From contig JACPZR010000437.1 in the NCBI GenBank assembly GCA_016195395.1, positions 1 to 5,965 on the forward strand: a stretch of 5,965 bases of DNA, written 5' to 3'. A program made the translations under genes and the position numbers. Positions within the stretch are counted from its first letter, which is position 1; each line of letters opens with the position of its first letter. A model generated the notes under the pieces. The model made no database searches. It was not told where the DNA came from and was given only the letters and a program-made list of their open reading frames with translations. Source of the DNA: Spirochaetia bacterium. Its GTDB lineage: Bacteria > Spirochaetota > Leptospirae > Leptospirales > Leptonemataceae. Below are positions 1-5,929 of the stretch, in pieces.

Positions 1-1341
1 AGCCAGGCGGAAGAGAAGTTCATTGAACAGTCCTGGCAGAAGATGGAATTCGGCGAGAAAGAATTCGGCCGTGTGATCTCCTGGATTGAAGCCAACAAAG
101 AGAAATACATCAAGCCGCCCGCCCACATTGAAGAAAACCCATACGCCAAAGAACAGTTCGGGATGCACCATGTGTATTTTGCTGCCGTAAACGGCTTCAT
201 GATGGCTATGGACCCGCACAGCGGCATCATTGACCGCGAAGGCTGGGACAAGATCCGCAAAGAGTCGGAAGATTCCAGTTTCGAGGGAATCGGCGCCCTT
301 CTGTCCGGCGGCGGCTCTCAGGATGTGGTCGTGGAGACACCGCTGCCCAACTCACCGGCTCTGAACGCCGGCCTCAAATCGGGCGACCTCATCCGTAAAG
401 TGGACGGCAAAAGCATTGAGACGCTGCCTCTTTCCGAGGTGGTGAAACGCATCCGCGGCCCCAAAGAGACTTACGTGAACCTGGATGTGGAGCGACCGGC
501 CGAGCTGGTCACCCTTTCCATCCGCATCCGCCGCGGTGTGATCGCGCAGAAGGCCGTCACGTCGCAGTATCTTCCTGACAGTAAAGTGGGTGTTATCAAG
601 ATCTCATCATTCCTGTATGAACACGGCGCCACGTCGGACCTGGTCCGCAAAGAGTACGATGAACTGCGCCGTCAGTCCGGCGGCAAAATGGAAGGTTTGG
701 TGATAGACCTGCGCGGAAATCCCGGCGGCTATCTGGATCAGGCCATCCACGTGGCCGGTCTCTTTCTACCCAAGGGGCGTGTGGTAGTGGAAGTAAAAGG
801 AAAGGGCGGCCGCCGCCAGTTCGCCAACGAAAACAATCCCATCGTATCAGGCATCCCCATCATCTGTATGATCAACGCAGGTTCTGCGTCCGCGAGCGAA
901 ATTGTCGCTTCCGCTCTGATGGATCACGGAGCCGCCCTTGTAGTGGGCGAGCGCAGCTTTGGGAAAGCCAGTGTTCAGGGAATGCAGCCCCGCGGTGACG
1001 TTATCGTGAAGCTCACCACGGACCGTTATTATGCCCCGCGCGGTTATACCATTCAGGTGTACGGTGTTGTGCCGGACATCAACCTGTCGGATGAACCGGA
1101 CAATACCTTCCCGCCGCGCTTCCGCGAAGAGGACATGTGGAAACACCTCCCGGAACTTGAAACAAAAGAGAAGGATCCTGTACGTGAAGCATGGGTGGAA
1201 CGACTCAAGCAGAGCGTGGGCGCCAACGAGGAAGCAGACGCGTATCTCCGGACACACAAGACGGATGCGCTGAAGCCGGACTACATGCTGGTACGTGCCA
1301 TGAGCTACATGCGGTTCATGAAGCAGCAGCCCAAACCCTAG
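1..1341 (+). CDS. S41 family C-terminal processing peptidase with PDZ domain, 5' partial
   Basis: Frame 1 is open from the first base, so the N-terminus (and any signal peptide) lies outside the window; 446 residues are visible. Counting from base 1, a helical N-terminal part is followed by a PDZ domain at about residues 94-167 (FEGIGALL, then SPALNAGLKSGDLIRKVDG). The protease core follows, with LVIDLRGNPGG near 233-243 and NAGSASASE. By spacing to Escherichia coli Prc, the nucleophile should be the middle Ser of SASAS (residue 297, bases 889-891). Lys322 of FGKASVQ (bases 964-966) lies 25 residues later, as in Prc, and Gln326 may complete the triad. Family members act in the periplasm or cell envelope, cutting proteins near unstructured C-termini. 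A charged tail of about 80 residues follows the core. The gene ends 14 bases before nadB, which suggests one transcript. Family assignment is firm; the substrate and exact subfamily (CtpA, CtpB or Prc) are not determined. Confidence 0.95.
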   Translation, partial: SQAEEKFIEQSWQKMEFGEKEFGRVISWIEANKEKYIKPPAHIEENPYAKEQFGMHHVYFAAVNGFMMAMDPHSGIIDREGWDKIRKESEDSSFEGIGALLSGGGSQDVVVETPLPNSPALNAGLKSGDLIRKVDGKSIETLPLSEVVKRIRGPKETYVNLDVERPAELVTLSIRIRRGVIAQKAVTSQYLPDSKVGVIKISSFLYEHGATSDLVRKEYDELRRQSGGKMEGLVIDLRGNPGGYLDQAIHVAGLFLPKGRVVVEVKGKGGRRQFANENNPIVSGIPIICMINAGSASASEIVASALMDHGAALVVGERSFGKASVQGMQPRGDVIVKLTTDRYYAPRGYTIQVYGVVPDINLSDEPDNTFPPRFREEDMWKHLPELETKEKDPVREAWVERLKQSVGANEEADAYLRTHKTDALKPDYMLVRAMSYMRFMKQQPKP

Positions 1342-1355
1342 ACAACGTTAGTAGT

Positions 1356-2933
1356 GTGCGGACTCTTGACGTTGATTTTCTAATCGTAGGCACCGGGGTC
1401 GCCGGCCTGTACGCATCACTGCAGCTGGCGGACAGCGGCAGCGTTGCTGTGGTAACCAAGTCGTCGATTACGGATGCCAGCACCGCCTGGGCACAGGGCG
1501 GCATCGCGGCCGTCATGGATGCCAAAGACACCATCGAAAGCCACTATCGTGATACTATGGATGCGGGAGCCGGCCTGTGCGATCCGGACGCGGTGCGCAT
1601 CCTTGTGTCAGAAGGGCCGGGTCACGTTAAGAAGCTGGTTGAGCTGGGCGTAAACTTCGACCACGCGGGGGACCAGTATCACCTGGGCCGCGAAGGCGGT
1701 CACAGCGAAAATCGTATTGTCCATTCCGCGGACTTCACCGGCCGCGAAATCGAAACGGCGCTTGCGAGCGCCGTGAAAGCCAAAGGCATCCGCGTGCTGG
1801 AACAGACATCCGTAGTCGAACTCATCATGCATTTTCACCTGAGCCAGAGCGGGACGGCCAAGCGCTGCTACGGCGCTTACGTCTATGACCGCCAGACCTG
1901 GGACATCACAATCATCCGGGCCGGCGTGACGATTCTCGCAAGCGGCGGCGCAGGACAGGTCTATCTCCACAATACGAATCCGGACGTTGCCACAGGCGAC
2001 GGTGTGGCGCTCGCCTACCGCGCGGGCGCCGTGATTTCCAACATGGAGTTCTATCAGTTCCATCCCACCACCCTCTATTGTCCCGGCCAGCGCACGTTTC
2101 TGATTTCGGAGGCGGTGCGCGGCCACGGCGCTGTCCTCCGGGGAATGGACGGGGAACCCTTTATGCAGCGGTATGATGAGCGACGGGACCTGGCCCCGCG
2201 CGACATTTGCGCCCGCGCCATCGACGGAGAAATGAAACGTACTGCGTCGCAGCACGTGTGGCTGGACATCACGCACAAGTCGCGCGAGGAACTCATGGTC
2301 CGTTTCCCCAATATTTACGCGGCGTGCTTGGAACACGGGATCGACATGGCCAAAGAACTGGTGCCTGTGGTGCCTGCCGCGCATTACATGTGCGGCGGCG
2401 TGCGGACGGATCTGAACGGCGTGACCGCCATCGACCGTCTCCTGGCGATCGGCGAAGTGGCGTGCACCGGGGTTCATGGCGGCAACCGCCTCGCGTCGAA
2501 CAGCCTTTTAGAGGGCCTCGTTTTCGCCGGCCGGGCCGCGCGTTACATTAAAGACCACTATCCCAAAGAGCGCCCGCCCGATGTCCGCGAATGGAACAAA
2601 GAGGGGTTGGAAAACGCGGAAGAGTGGATTCTGGTCCAGCACAACCTTGAGGAAGTCAAAAGTCTCATGTGGAACTATGTGGGCATTGTCCGTTCCAATC
2701 TGCGGTTGGACAGGGCGCTCCGCCGGATTACACTCCTCTTGGACGAGGTGACGGACTTTTACCGGAGGACTGTGATCCAGAACAAGATTCTCGAGCTGCG
2801 GAATCTGACGCTGGTGGCGCATTTGATCATCCGGTCTGCGCTCGCAAGAAAGGAATCCCGCGGGTTACACTACAACACGGACTATCCCGAATCGCGGGAA
2901 CCGTCGCATGAATACACGAATTTGCAGCGTTGA
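1356..2933 (+). CDS. nadB: L-aspartate oxidase (NadB)
   Basis: This flavoenzyme oxidises L-aspartate to iminoaspartate, the first step of de novo NAD synthesis; NadA then condenses the product to quinolinate. The 525-residue product has the normal length. It shows the dinucleotide-binding GTGVAG (residues 12-17), STAWAQGGIA (42-51), REGGHS (112-117), ATGDG (212-216), EFYQFHPTTL (231-240), LAPRDI (279-284), VPAAHYMCGG (339-348) and GEVACTGVHGGNRLASNSLLE (from 366). The C-terminal helical domain carries MWNYVGIVR and ARKESRGLHY. His236, Arg282 and His343 match the active-site residues known in the E. coli enzyme. I place the start at GTG 1356, because the product then begins RTLDVDFLIVGTG just as the family does. 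The only upstream ATG in frame (1191) would add 55 unrelated residues lying inside the protease gene. No convincing ribosome binding site precedes the GTG. nadA and nadC are not in the window. Confidence 0.96.
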   Translation: MRTLDVDFLIVGTGVAGLYASLQLADSGSVAVVTKSSITDASTAWAQGGIAAVMDAKDTIESHYRDTMDAGAGLCDPDAVRILVSEGPGHVKKLVELGVNFDHAGDQYHLGREGGHSENRIVHSADFTGREIETALASAVKAKGIRVLEQTSVVELIMHFHLSQSGTAKRCYGAYVYDRQTWDITIIRAGVTILASGGAGQVYLHNTNPDVATGDGVALAYRAGAVISNMEFYQFHPTTLYCPGQRTFLISEAVRGHGAVLRGMDGEPFMQRYDERRDLAPRDICARAIDGEMKRTASQHVWLDITHKSREELMVRFPNIYAACLEHGIDMAKELVPVVPAAHYMCGGVRTDLNGVTAIDRLLAIGEVACTGVHGGNRLASNSLLEGLVFAGRAARYIKDHYPKERPPDVREWNKEGLENAEEWILVQHNLEEVKSLMWNYVGIVRSNLRLDRALRRITLLLDEVTDFYRRTVIQNKILELRNLTLVAHLIIRSALARKESRGLHYNTDYPESREPSHEYTNLQR

Positions 2934-2974
2934 ACGGCTTTTTGGGCCTTCCCGTGTGACGTACCGTAAACCAT

Positions 2975-3003
2975 TTGACGCCCGCACCCCCTCGACCAAT
3001 TTC
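2975..3003 (+). promoter_or_regulatory. Weak candidate promoter before the small basic ORF
   Basis: TTGACG (2975-2980) is a good match to the sigma-70 -35 hexamer. After a 17-base spacer comes AATTTC (2998-3003), a poor -10 match. If used, transcription would start within a few bases of the ATG at 3012, giving an almost leaderless message, in keeping with the missing ribosome binding site. The -35 match alone is likely by chance in 78 bases, so this is only a candidate. Confidence 0.15.
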
Positions 3004-3011
3004 GTCTCCCG

Positions 3012-3164
3012 ATGAACGAAAAAACGGCAAAGCTCCTGAACCGGTTCGCAAAAGCCAAGGGTGTAAACCCCAAGGACCTGAAGCGTGAATGGGCGGGCCT
3101 GAACGCCACCGAGCGTTTCAAGAAACGTCAGACACTCCTGCGCGACCTCAAAGGCAAAAAGTAA
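3012..3164 (+). CDS. Small basic hypothetical protein (50 residues)
   Basis: An ATG-to-TAA frame encodes 50 residues, beginning MNEKTAKLLNRFAKAKGVNP and ending LLRDLKGKK. It has 16 Lys/Arg against 5 Asp/Glu, giving a net charge near +11. There is no Cys and no membrane segment. The composition suggests two amphipathic helices joined around VNPKD and the WAGLNATERFK stretch. Third codon positions are G or C in 35 of 50 codons, as expected for a real gene in this DNA. The start is constrained: a TGA in frame at 2976-2978 leaves no other ATG, GTG or TTG upstream. No clear Shine-Dalgarno precedes it. It lies 78 bases after nadB on the same strand and could be read through from it. Charge and size would suit a nucleic-acid- or ribosome-associated protein, but that is a guess and I do not recognise a family. 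Confidence 0.6.
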   Translation: MNEKTAKLLNRFAKAKGVNPKDLKREWAGLNATERFKKRQTLLRDLKGKK

Positions 3165-3181
3165 ACCAGCACCCCGGCAGC

Positions 3182-3208
3182 GATGGCTGCGGCCCAAGGG
3201 CCGCCATC
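3182..3208. terminator. Hairpin between converging genes, possible bidirectional terminator
   Basis: GCGGCCC (3189-3195) and GGGCCGC (3198-3204) form a perfect 7-bp inverted repeat around AA. In practice this would be a 6-bp stem with a CAAG loop. GATG (3182-3185) can pair with CATC (3205-3208), extending the stem across a 3-base bulge (GCT). It sits in the 64 bases between the stop of the small basic ORF (plus) and the stop of the RCC1 gene (minus), where a shared terminator is expected. Neither side has a run of T, so it is not a classical intrinsic terminator. Confidence 0.35.
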
Positions 3209-3228
3209 ATGCCCCGGCCTCCCGGTAA

Positions 3229-4458
3229 TCAGGGGTTTCCCTTGAGGATCGGTAAGGCCAAGGGGATCGTGGAATGCTCCTTGAACCCGCCGGGAGCGGC
3301 CATGCGCAAAGGTCCCCAAGCAAACACAGCACCATCTGACTTGACAGCAAACACGCGGCGTTGCGCCACGTGGAGCGATTTCACTGTGCCCAGTCCTTTG
3401 GGTTCCTGCGGCTGGTAAAACCATCCATCGTACGAGCCGTTCCCGAGCGCTCCATGGTACCCTTCTCCCCAGCCGCGCAGAGTTCCGTCGCGCAGGTGGG
3501 CGTATGTGGAACCGTCATTGCCGTAAATCGCGCGCACACCGGACAATCCCGCAATCTTGTGCGGCTTCACATAGTAAAGGGCTTCGAGGTCATTGGGATC
3601 TTTGGGAGCCGGGTCGCCCAGACCGCCGTTGGTTTTGATCCCCCAGCCCACTACACTGCCGTCAGACAAGACAGCAAACGATTTCATGTGCGCGGCAAAC
3701 ACGGCCACCGCGTCTGTGATCCCGGGAACGGGAGCGGGTTTCACGCGGGATACTTTGCTTCCGTCGCCCAGCTGCCCTTCGCGGTTCCGACCCCAGGCAA
3801 GCACGCTTCCATCTTCGCGCACAGCTAACGCATGCGATGCGCTCAAAGAGATCTGCTTAACGTGATCTACTCCGGGCACGGCACGGGCCACGGGAATACA
3901 GGCAACGTTATCCCCTCGCGGCGCCAAGGCGCCTGTACCTGAAAAGCCGTCATTGCCGGTGCCCCAGACACGGATGGTTCCATCCGAGAGCACGGCGGCG
4001 GAGATCCGCTCTGACGCTGCGATCTGACGCACACCTTTGAGTCCGGTCACAAGCACGGGCGACATGACTTTGTCCAGCCGCTGCCATCGCTTCAGTTCTT
4101 TCGCAGCATCACCGTTGCCCACTTCGCATTCGCCGTTGCCACCCCACCCGAGTACTGTGCCGTCTGATAGAAGCAGGAGGACCTGTGTGCCGCCGACGGC
4201 AACGCTGACCGGGCGTCCCTGAACTTTCAGAGGTCTTGGTGAATCTATTTTGAATCCCGGTTTGTCCGATGTCATGCCGAGTGACAATTGATCCGTAGCG
4301 CGTCCCCAGGTGCTGACGCTGCCGGAGCTGTCCACTGCCACATACATGTCGTTATTCCCGGACAAGGAAACCAGAATGGAATTGTCCGCGAGGGCTGCGC
4401 CGCCCCAGACCGCTGTCAAAATGGCTCCGATACAAAGCGTAAGTGTCTGCTTGGACAT
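3229..4458 (-). CDS. Secreted RCC1-repeat seven-bladed beta-propeller protein
   Basis: The 409-residue product begins with a Sec signal peptide: Lys3, a hydrophobic core at about 5-19, and an ALA cleavage motif that would cut after residue 24. The rest is built of RCC1-like repeats, each with a [S/D]DG[S/T]V turn followed by a Trp-Gly pair and often a G[Q/A]LG(D/N)G segment. The Trp-Gly pairs are at residues 51, 105, 165, 222, 272, 330 and 381, spaced 50-60 residues apart. Seven repeats are what one closed RCC1 propeller needs. The first and last units are incomplete at opposite ends, as expected if they close the ring together. No catalytic domain, cell-wall anchor or transmembrane segment is present. 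Eukaryotic RCC1 is a Ran exchange factor, but bacterial secreted relatives are more likely binding scaffolds, so I do not infer nucleotide exchange. It lies 68 bases downstream of the biotin carrier gene and has its own good ribosome binding site. The specific role is unknown. Confidence 0.93.
   Translation of the reverse strand: MSKQTLTLCIGAILTAVWGGAALADNSILVSLSGNNDMYVAVDSSGSVSTWGRATDQLSLGMTSDKPGFKIDSPRPLKVQGRPVSVAVGGTQVLLLLSDGTVLGWGGNGECEVGNGDAAKELKRWQRLDKVMSPVLVTGLKGVRQIAASERISAAVLSDGTIRVWGTGNDGFSGTGALAPRGDNVACIPVARAVPGVDHVKQISLSASHALAVREDGSVLAWGRNREGQLGDGSKVSRVKPAPVPGITDAVAVFAAHMKSFAVLSDGSVVGWGIKTNGGLGDPAPKDPNDLEALYYVKPHKIAGLSGVRAIYGNDGSTYAHLRDGTLRGWGEGYHGALGNGSYDGWFYQPQEPKGLGTVKSLHVAQRRVFAVKSDGAVFAWGPLRMAAPGGFKEHSTIPLALPILKGNP
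3290..4360 (-). repeat. Seven diverged tandem repeats coding RCC1 blades
   Basis: On the plus strand a degenerate motif of the form CCCCA, then about ten bases, then TTCCATC or TGCCGTC recurs. It is the reverse complement of codons for (S)DG(S/T) followed by (V)xxWG. The Trp codons lie at 4306-4308, 4144-4146, 3964-3966, 3793-3795, 3643-3645, 3469-3471 and 3316-3318, giving a period of 150 to 180 bases. The units have drifted at DNA level, so the array looks old and is unlikely to recombine often. Confidence 0.75.
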
Positions 4459-4463
4459 GTGTA

Positions 4464-4469
4464 TCTCCG
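4464..4469 (-). promoter_or_regulatory. Ribosome binding site of the RCC1-repeat gene
   Basis: Read on the minus strand, CGGAGA lies 5 bases (TACAC) before the ATG at 4458-4456. It is the clearest Shine-Dalgarno sequence in the window and supports this start, as does the signal peptide beginning there. The 68-base gap behind it, back to the stop of the biotin carrier gene, shows no convincing promoter or terminator, so joint transcription with that gene is possible. Confidence 0.6.
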
Positions 4470-4526
4470 TGGATATGATTGAATGCGTTGCGCGGCTGGC
4501 CTTCCGCCCCTGGGCTTTGGCTCGAG

Positions 4527-5027
4527 TTATTCTTTTGCTTCGATTTGGACCAGGACATCGTCCGGTGATACGAGTTCTCCCGGCTTGGCCGGTACTTTGA
4601 CTACTTTTCCCGCCATGTCCGATTTGATCGCATTCTCCATCTTCATGGCCTCTACCACGACGAGCGTCTGGTCCACCGCCACCACATCGCCTTCTTTGAC
4701 GAGGACCGCTGTCACCTTTCCAGGCATGGGGCTCTTGAAGAGGCCGCTGGAATCGCCTCCGGTGTCCGCGGTCTCGGCGTCCTGGAAGCGGTAGTTTCTC
4801 CCGCCGATATGAACAAAGTATTCCGACCCGGTGAAATGAAATACGCCGGATGTCTCTGCGCCGGCAGTGCGCAGGTGAAAGGCATCCGTCCCCTTGATCT
4901 GAAACGACTCTACGGCCATGTTGGTATCCGCGCGTCCGTCTTCCGACAAACCTGTAAAAAAGCCCGTTCCCTGGCGTTGGACCTCCACAGTGAACGCTCG
5001 ACCTTCCGTTACAAATTTCTTGATCAT
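4527..5027 (-). CDS. Biotin carboxyl carrier protein (stand-alone biotin-binding subunit)
   Basis: The 166-residue protein ends in a biotinyl/lipoyl domain (about residues 97-163) beginning FKSPMPGKVTAVLVKEGD. Lys129 of EAMKM (codon 4643-4641) is the expected biotinylation site. The EAMKM motif and the preceding SPMPG point to biotin rather than lipoate. The N-terminal 85 residues, with strands such as FHFTGSEYFVHIGGRNYRF, resemble the beta-rich region before the carrier domain in acyl-CoA carboxylase alpha subunits; this is inference. The carrier ferries carboxyl-biotin between a biotin carboxylase and a carboxyltransferase, neither of which is in the window. The substrate (acetyl-, propionyl- or another acyl-CoA, or pyruvate) is therefore open. 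I chose ATG 5027 over ATG 5120: the extra 31 residues are a basic, low-complexity stretch with poor codon bias, and the product proper begins MIKKFVTEGRAFTVEV. No strong Shine-Dalgarno precedes it. The gene is divergent from mazG. Confidence 0.92.
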   Translation of the reverse strand: MIKKFVTEGRAFTVEVQRQGTGFFTGLSEDGRADTNMAVESFQIKGTDAFHLRTAGAETSGVFHFTGSEYFVHIGGRNYRFQDAETADTGGDSSGLFKSPMPGKVTAVLVKEGDVVAVDQTLVVVEAMKMENAIKSDMAGKVVKVPAKPGELVSPDDVLVQIEAKE

Positions 5028-5080
5028 TCCAGCACCGGATCGATCGTGGCGCGGAGCCTGTCGACGAGATTTTGAGACAT
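5024..5080 (-). CDS. Possible 18-residue leader ORF coupled to the biotin carrier gene
   Basis: ATG at 5080-5078 opens a frame encoding MSQNLVDRLRATIDPVLE. Its TGA overlaps the biotin carrier ATG as ATGA (5027-5024), the classical arrangement for translational coupling. Third positions are G or C in 13 of 18 codons. In the competing frame across the same bases, which would be an N-terminal extension of the carrier protein, it is 6 of 17. The peptide could form one amphipathic helix. No good Shine-Dalgarno precedes it (CAGG abuts the ATG), and it is short enough to be chance. Confidence 0.25.
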   Translation of the reverse strand: MSQNLVDRLRATIDPVLE

Positions 5081-5110
5081 CCTGGCGACGCACTTTCTGG
5101 CGCGCGGAGC

Positions 5111-5140
5111 TTGGCAGCATCTGTCCAGACGCAGTGATAT
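5111..5140 (+). promoter_or_regulatory. Candidate mazG promoter in the divergent region
   Basis: TTGGCA (5111-5116) and TGATAT (5135-5140), 18 bases apart, are fair matches to sigma-70 hexamers. Transcription would begin around 5147, leaving about six bases before the mazG ATG. That would explain why no Shine-Dalgarno is seen. It is a by-eye match in a 125-base region that must also hold the promoter of the biotin carrier gene. Confidence 0.25.
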
Positions 5141-5151
5141 TGCAGCTATAT
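5137..5151. promoter_or_regulatory. 15-base near-palindrome just before mazG
   Basis: ATATTGCAGCTATAT matches its own reverse complement at 12 of the 14 arm positions around a central base; only one pair (positions 5 and 11) fails. It ends two bases before the mazG ATG and overlaps the candidate -10 element, where a repressor site could act. It is also the most A+T-rich spot in the divergent region, so it may simply be promoter DNA. Confidence 0.2.
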
Positions 5152-5152
5152 T

Positions 5153-5929
5153 ATGGAAGAACTAAACCGACTCAGAGAAACCACAGCGCGCCTTCGCGAA
5201 CCCGGCGGGTGCGACTGGGACCGGGCTCAGGACAAGATGAGCATGCGCCCGCACCTCTTGGAAGAGTCTTACGAGGTGATCGATGCCGTCGACAAAGGCT
5301 CCACAGAGGGCCTGCGGGAGGAACTGGGAGATCTCTTGTTTTTGGTATTCTTTTATGCGCGTCTTGCGGAAGAGGCCGGTGAATTCACAATTAACGACGT
5401 TGCCCAGGGGATATCAGACAAGCTGGTTCGACGTCATCCGCATGTGTTCGGCGGCGCCCACGTGGACGGAGTAAAGGAAATCCTGTCGAACTGGGAAAAG
5501 ATCAAGGCGGGAGAGAAGAAGGATGCAGCGCACGCTTACGAATTTCTACCGGAGCTCTTCCGTGCCCACAAGCTCCAGGAAAAGGCATCACGGCAGGGAC
5601 TTGACTGGCCCGATGTCACTGGTGTGTTTGATAAGCTGCGTGAAGAATTGGCGGAACTCGAAGCAGAGGTGCGGAAGTCTCCCCCCAAGGGAAAGGATGC
5701 GGCCCCCGCAGCCGGTATTGAAGAGGAACTGGGCGATCTTTTATTCACCGTTGTGAATGCATCGCGTCACCTTGCTGTAAATCCAGAAGTGGCGTTACGG
5801 CGCGCCGTGACGAAATTTCAGACGCGATTTGAATACGTGCGCGCCAAGGCGGAAAAAGAGGGCAGGCCTCTGACGGAACGGAGCGCAGAAGAATTGGATG
5901 ACCTTTGGAACGAATCGAAGAAGGTCTGA
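5153..5929 (+). CDS. mazG: Nucleoside triphosphate pyrophosphohydrolase MazG
   Basis: MazG hydrolyses (d)NTPs to the monophosphate and pyrophosphate in the cytoplasm, cleaning the nucleotide pool; in E. coli it has also been linked to (p)ppGpp levels. The 258-residue product is full length for the tandem form (E. coli about 263). In the N-terminal domain, CDWDRAQ (20-26) leads to the metal-binding EExxE (Glu37, Glu38, Glu41) and EELGD (56-60). The linker holds the hallmark RRHPHVFGG (93-101) and NWEKIKAGEKK (113-123). The C-terminal domain repeats the pattern with LREELAELE (162-170) and EELGD (191-195), and ends DDLWNESKK. Both metal sites look intact; in E. coli the C-terminal domain is the active one. 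ATG 5153 is the natural start: an in-frame TGA at 5135-5137 leaves no other ATG, GTG or TTG upstream. No Shine-Dalgarno is visible. No mazEF toxin-antitoxin genes are adjacent, and the gene appears to stand alone. Confidence 0.97.
   Translation: MEELNRLRETTARLREPGGCDWDRAQDKMSMRPHLLEESYEVIDAVDKGSTEGLREELGDLLFLVFFYARLAEEAGEFTINDVAQGISDKLVRRHPHVFGGAHVDGVKEILSNWEKIKAGEKKDAAHAYEFLPELFRAHKLQEKASRQGLDWPDVTGVFDKLREELAELEAEVRKSPPKGKDAAPAAGIEEELGDLLFTVVNASRHLAVNPEVALRRAVTKFQTRFEYVRAKAEKEGRPLTERSAEELDDLWNESKKV

Noticed and set aside
847..1257. A 136-codon minus-strand frame inside the protease gene.
   Set aside because: It is a shadow of the S41 protease catalytic region, with no domain and no start signals of its own.
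1191..1355. An upstream ATG for nadB at 1191.
   Set aside because: The added residues are the protease gene read in another frame and do not resemble any NadB N-terminus.
1608..2477. A 289-codon open frame on the minus strand inside nadB.
   Set aside because: It lies wholly opposite a full-length, highly conserved nadB frame. Its product is rich in His, Arg and Ala with no recognisable motif, as expected for the antisense of G+C-rich coding DNA.
3361..3828. A 155-codon plus-strand frame opposite the RCC1 gene.
   Set aside because: It is the complement of the RCC1 repeats. The minus-strand frame has a signal peptide and seven regular repeats, so it is the real one.
4420..4458. Possible lipoprotein signal around Cys9 of the RCC1 protein.
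   Set aside because: LTLC does not fit a lipobox (Leu directly before Cys), and the Cys is too close to the N-terminus. The ALA site at residues 22-24 fits an ordinary signal peptidase cut.
5028..5120. A 31-residue N-terminal extension of the biotin carrier protein from the ATG at 5120.
   Set aside because: The extension is basic and low in complexity, lacks the local third-position G/C bias, and precedes a natural family-like start at 5027.
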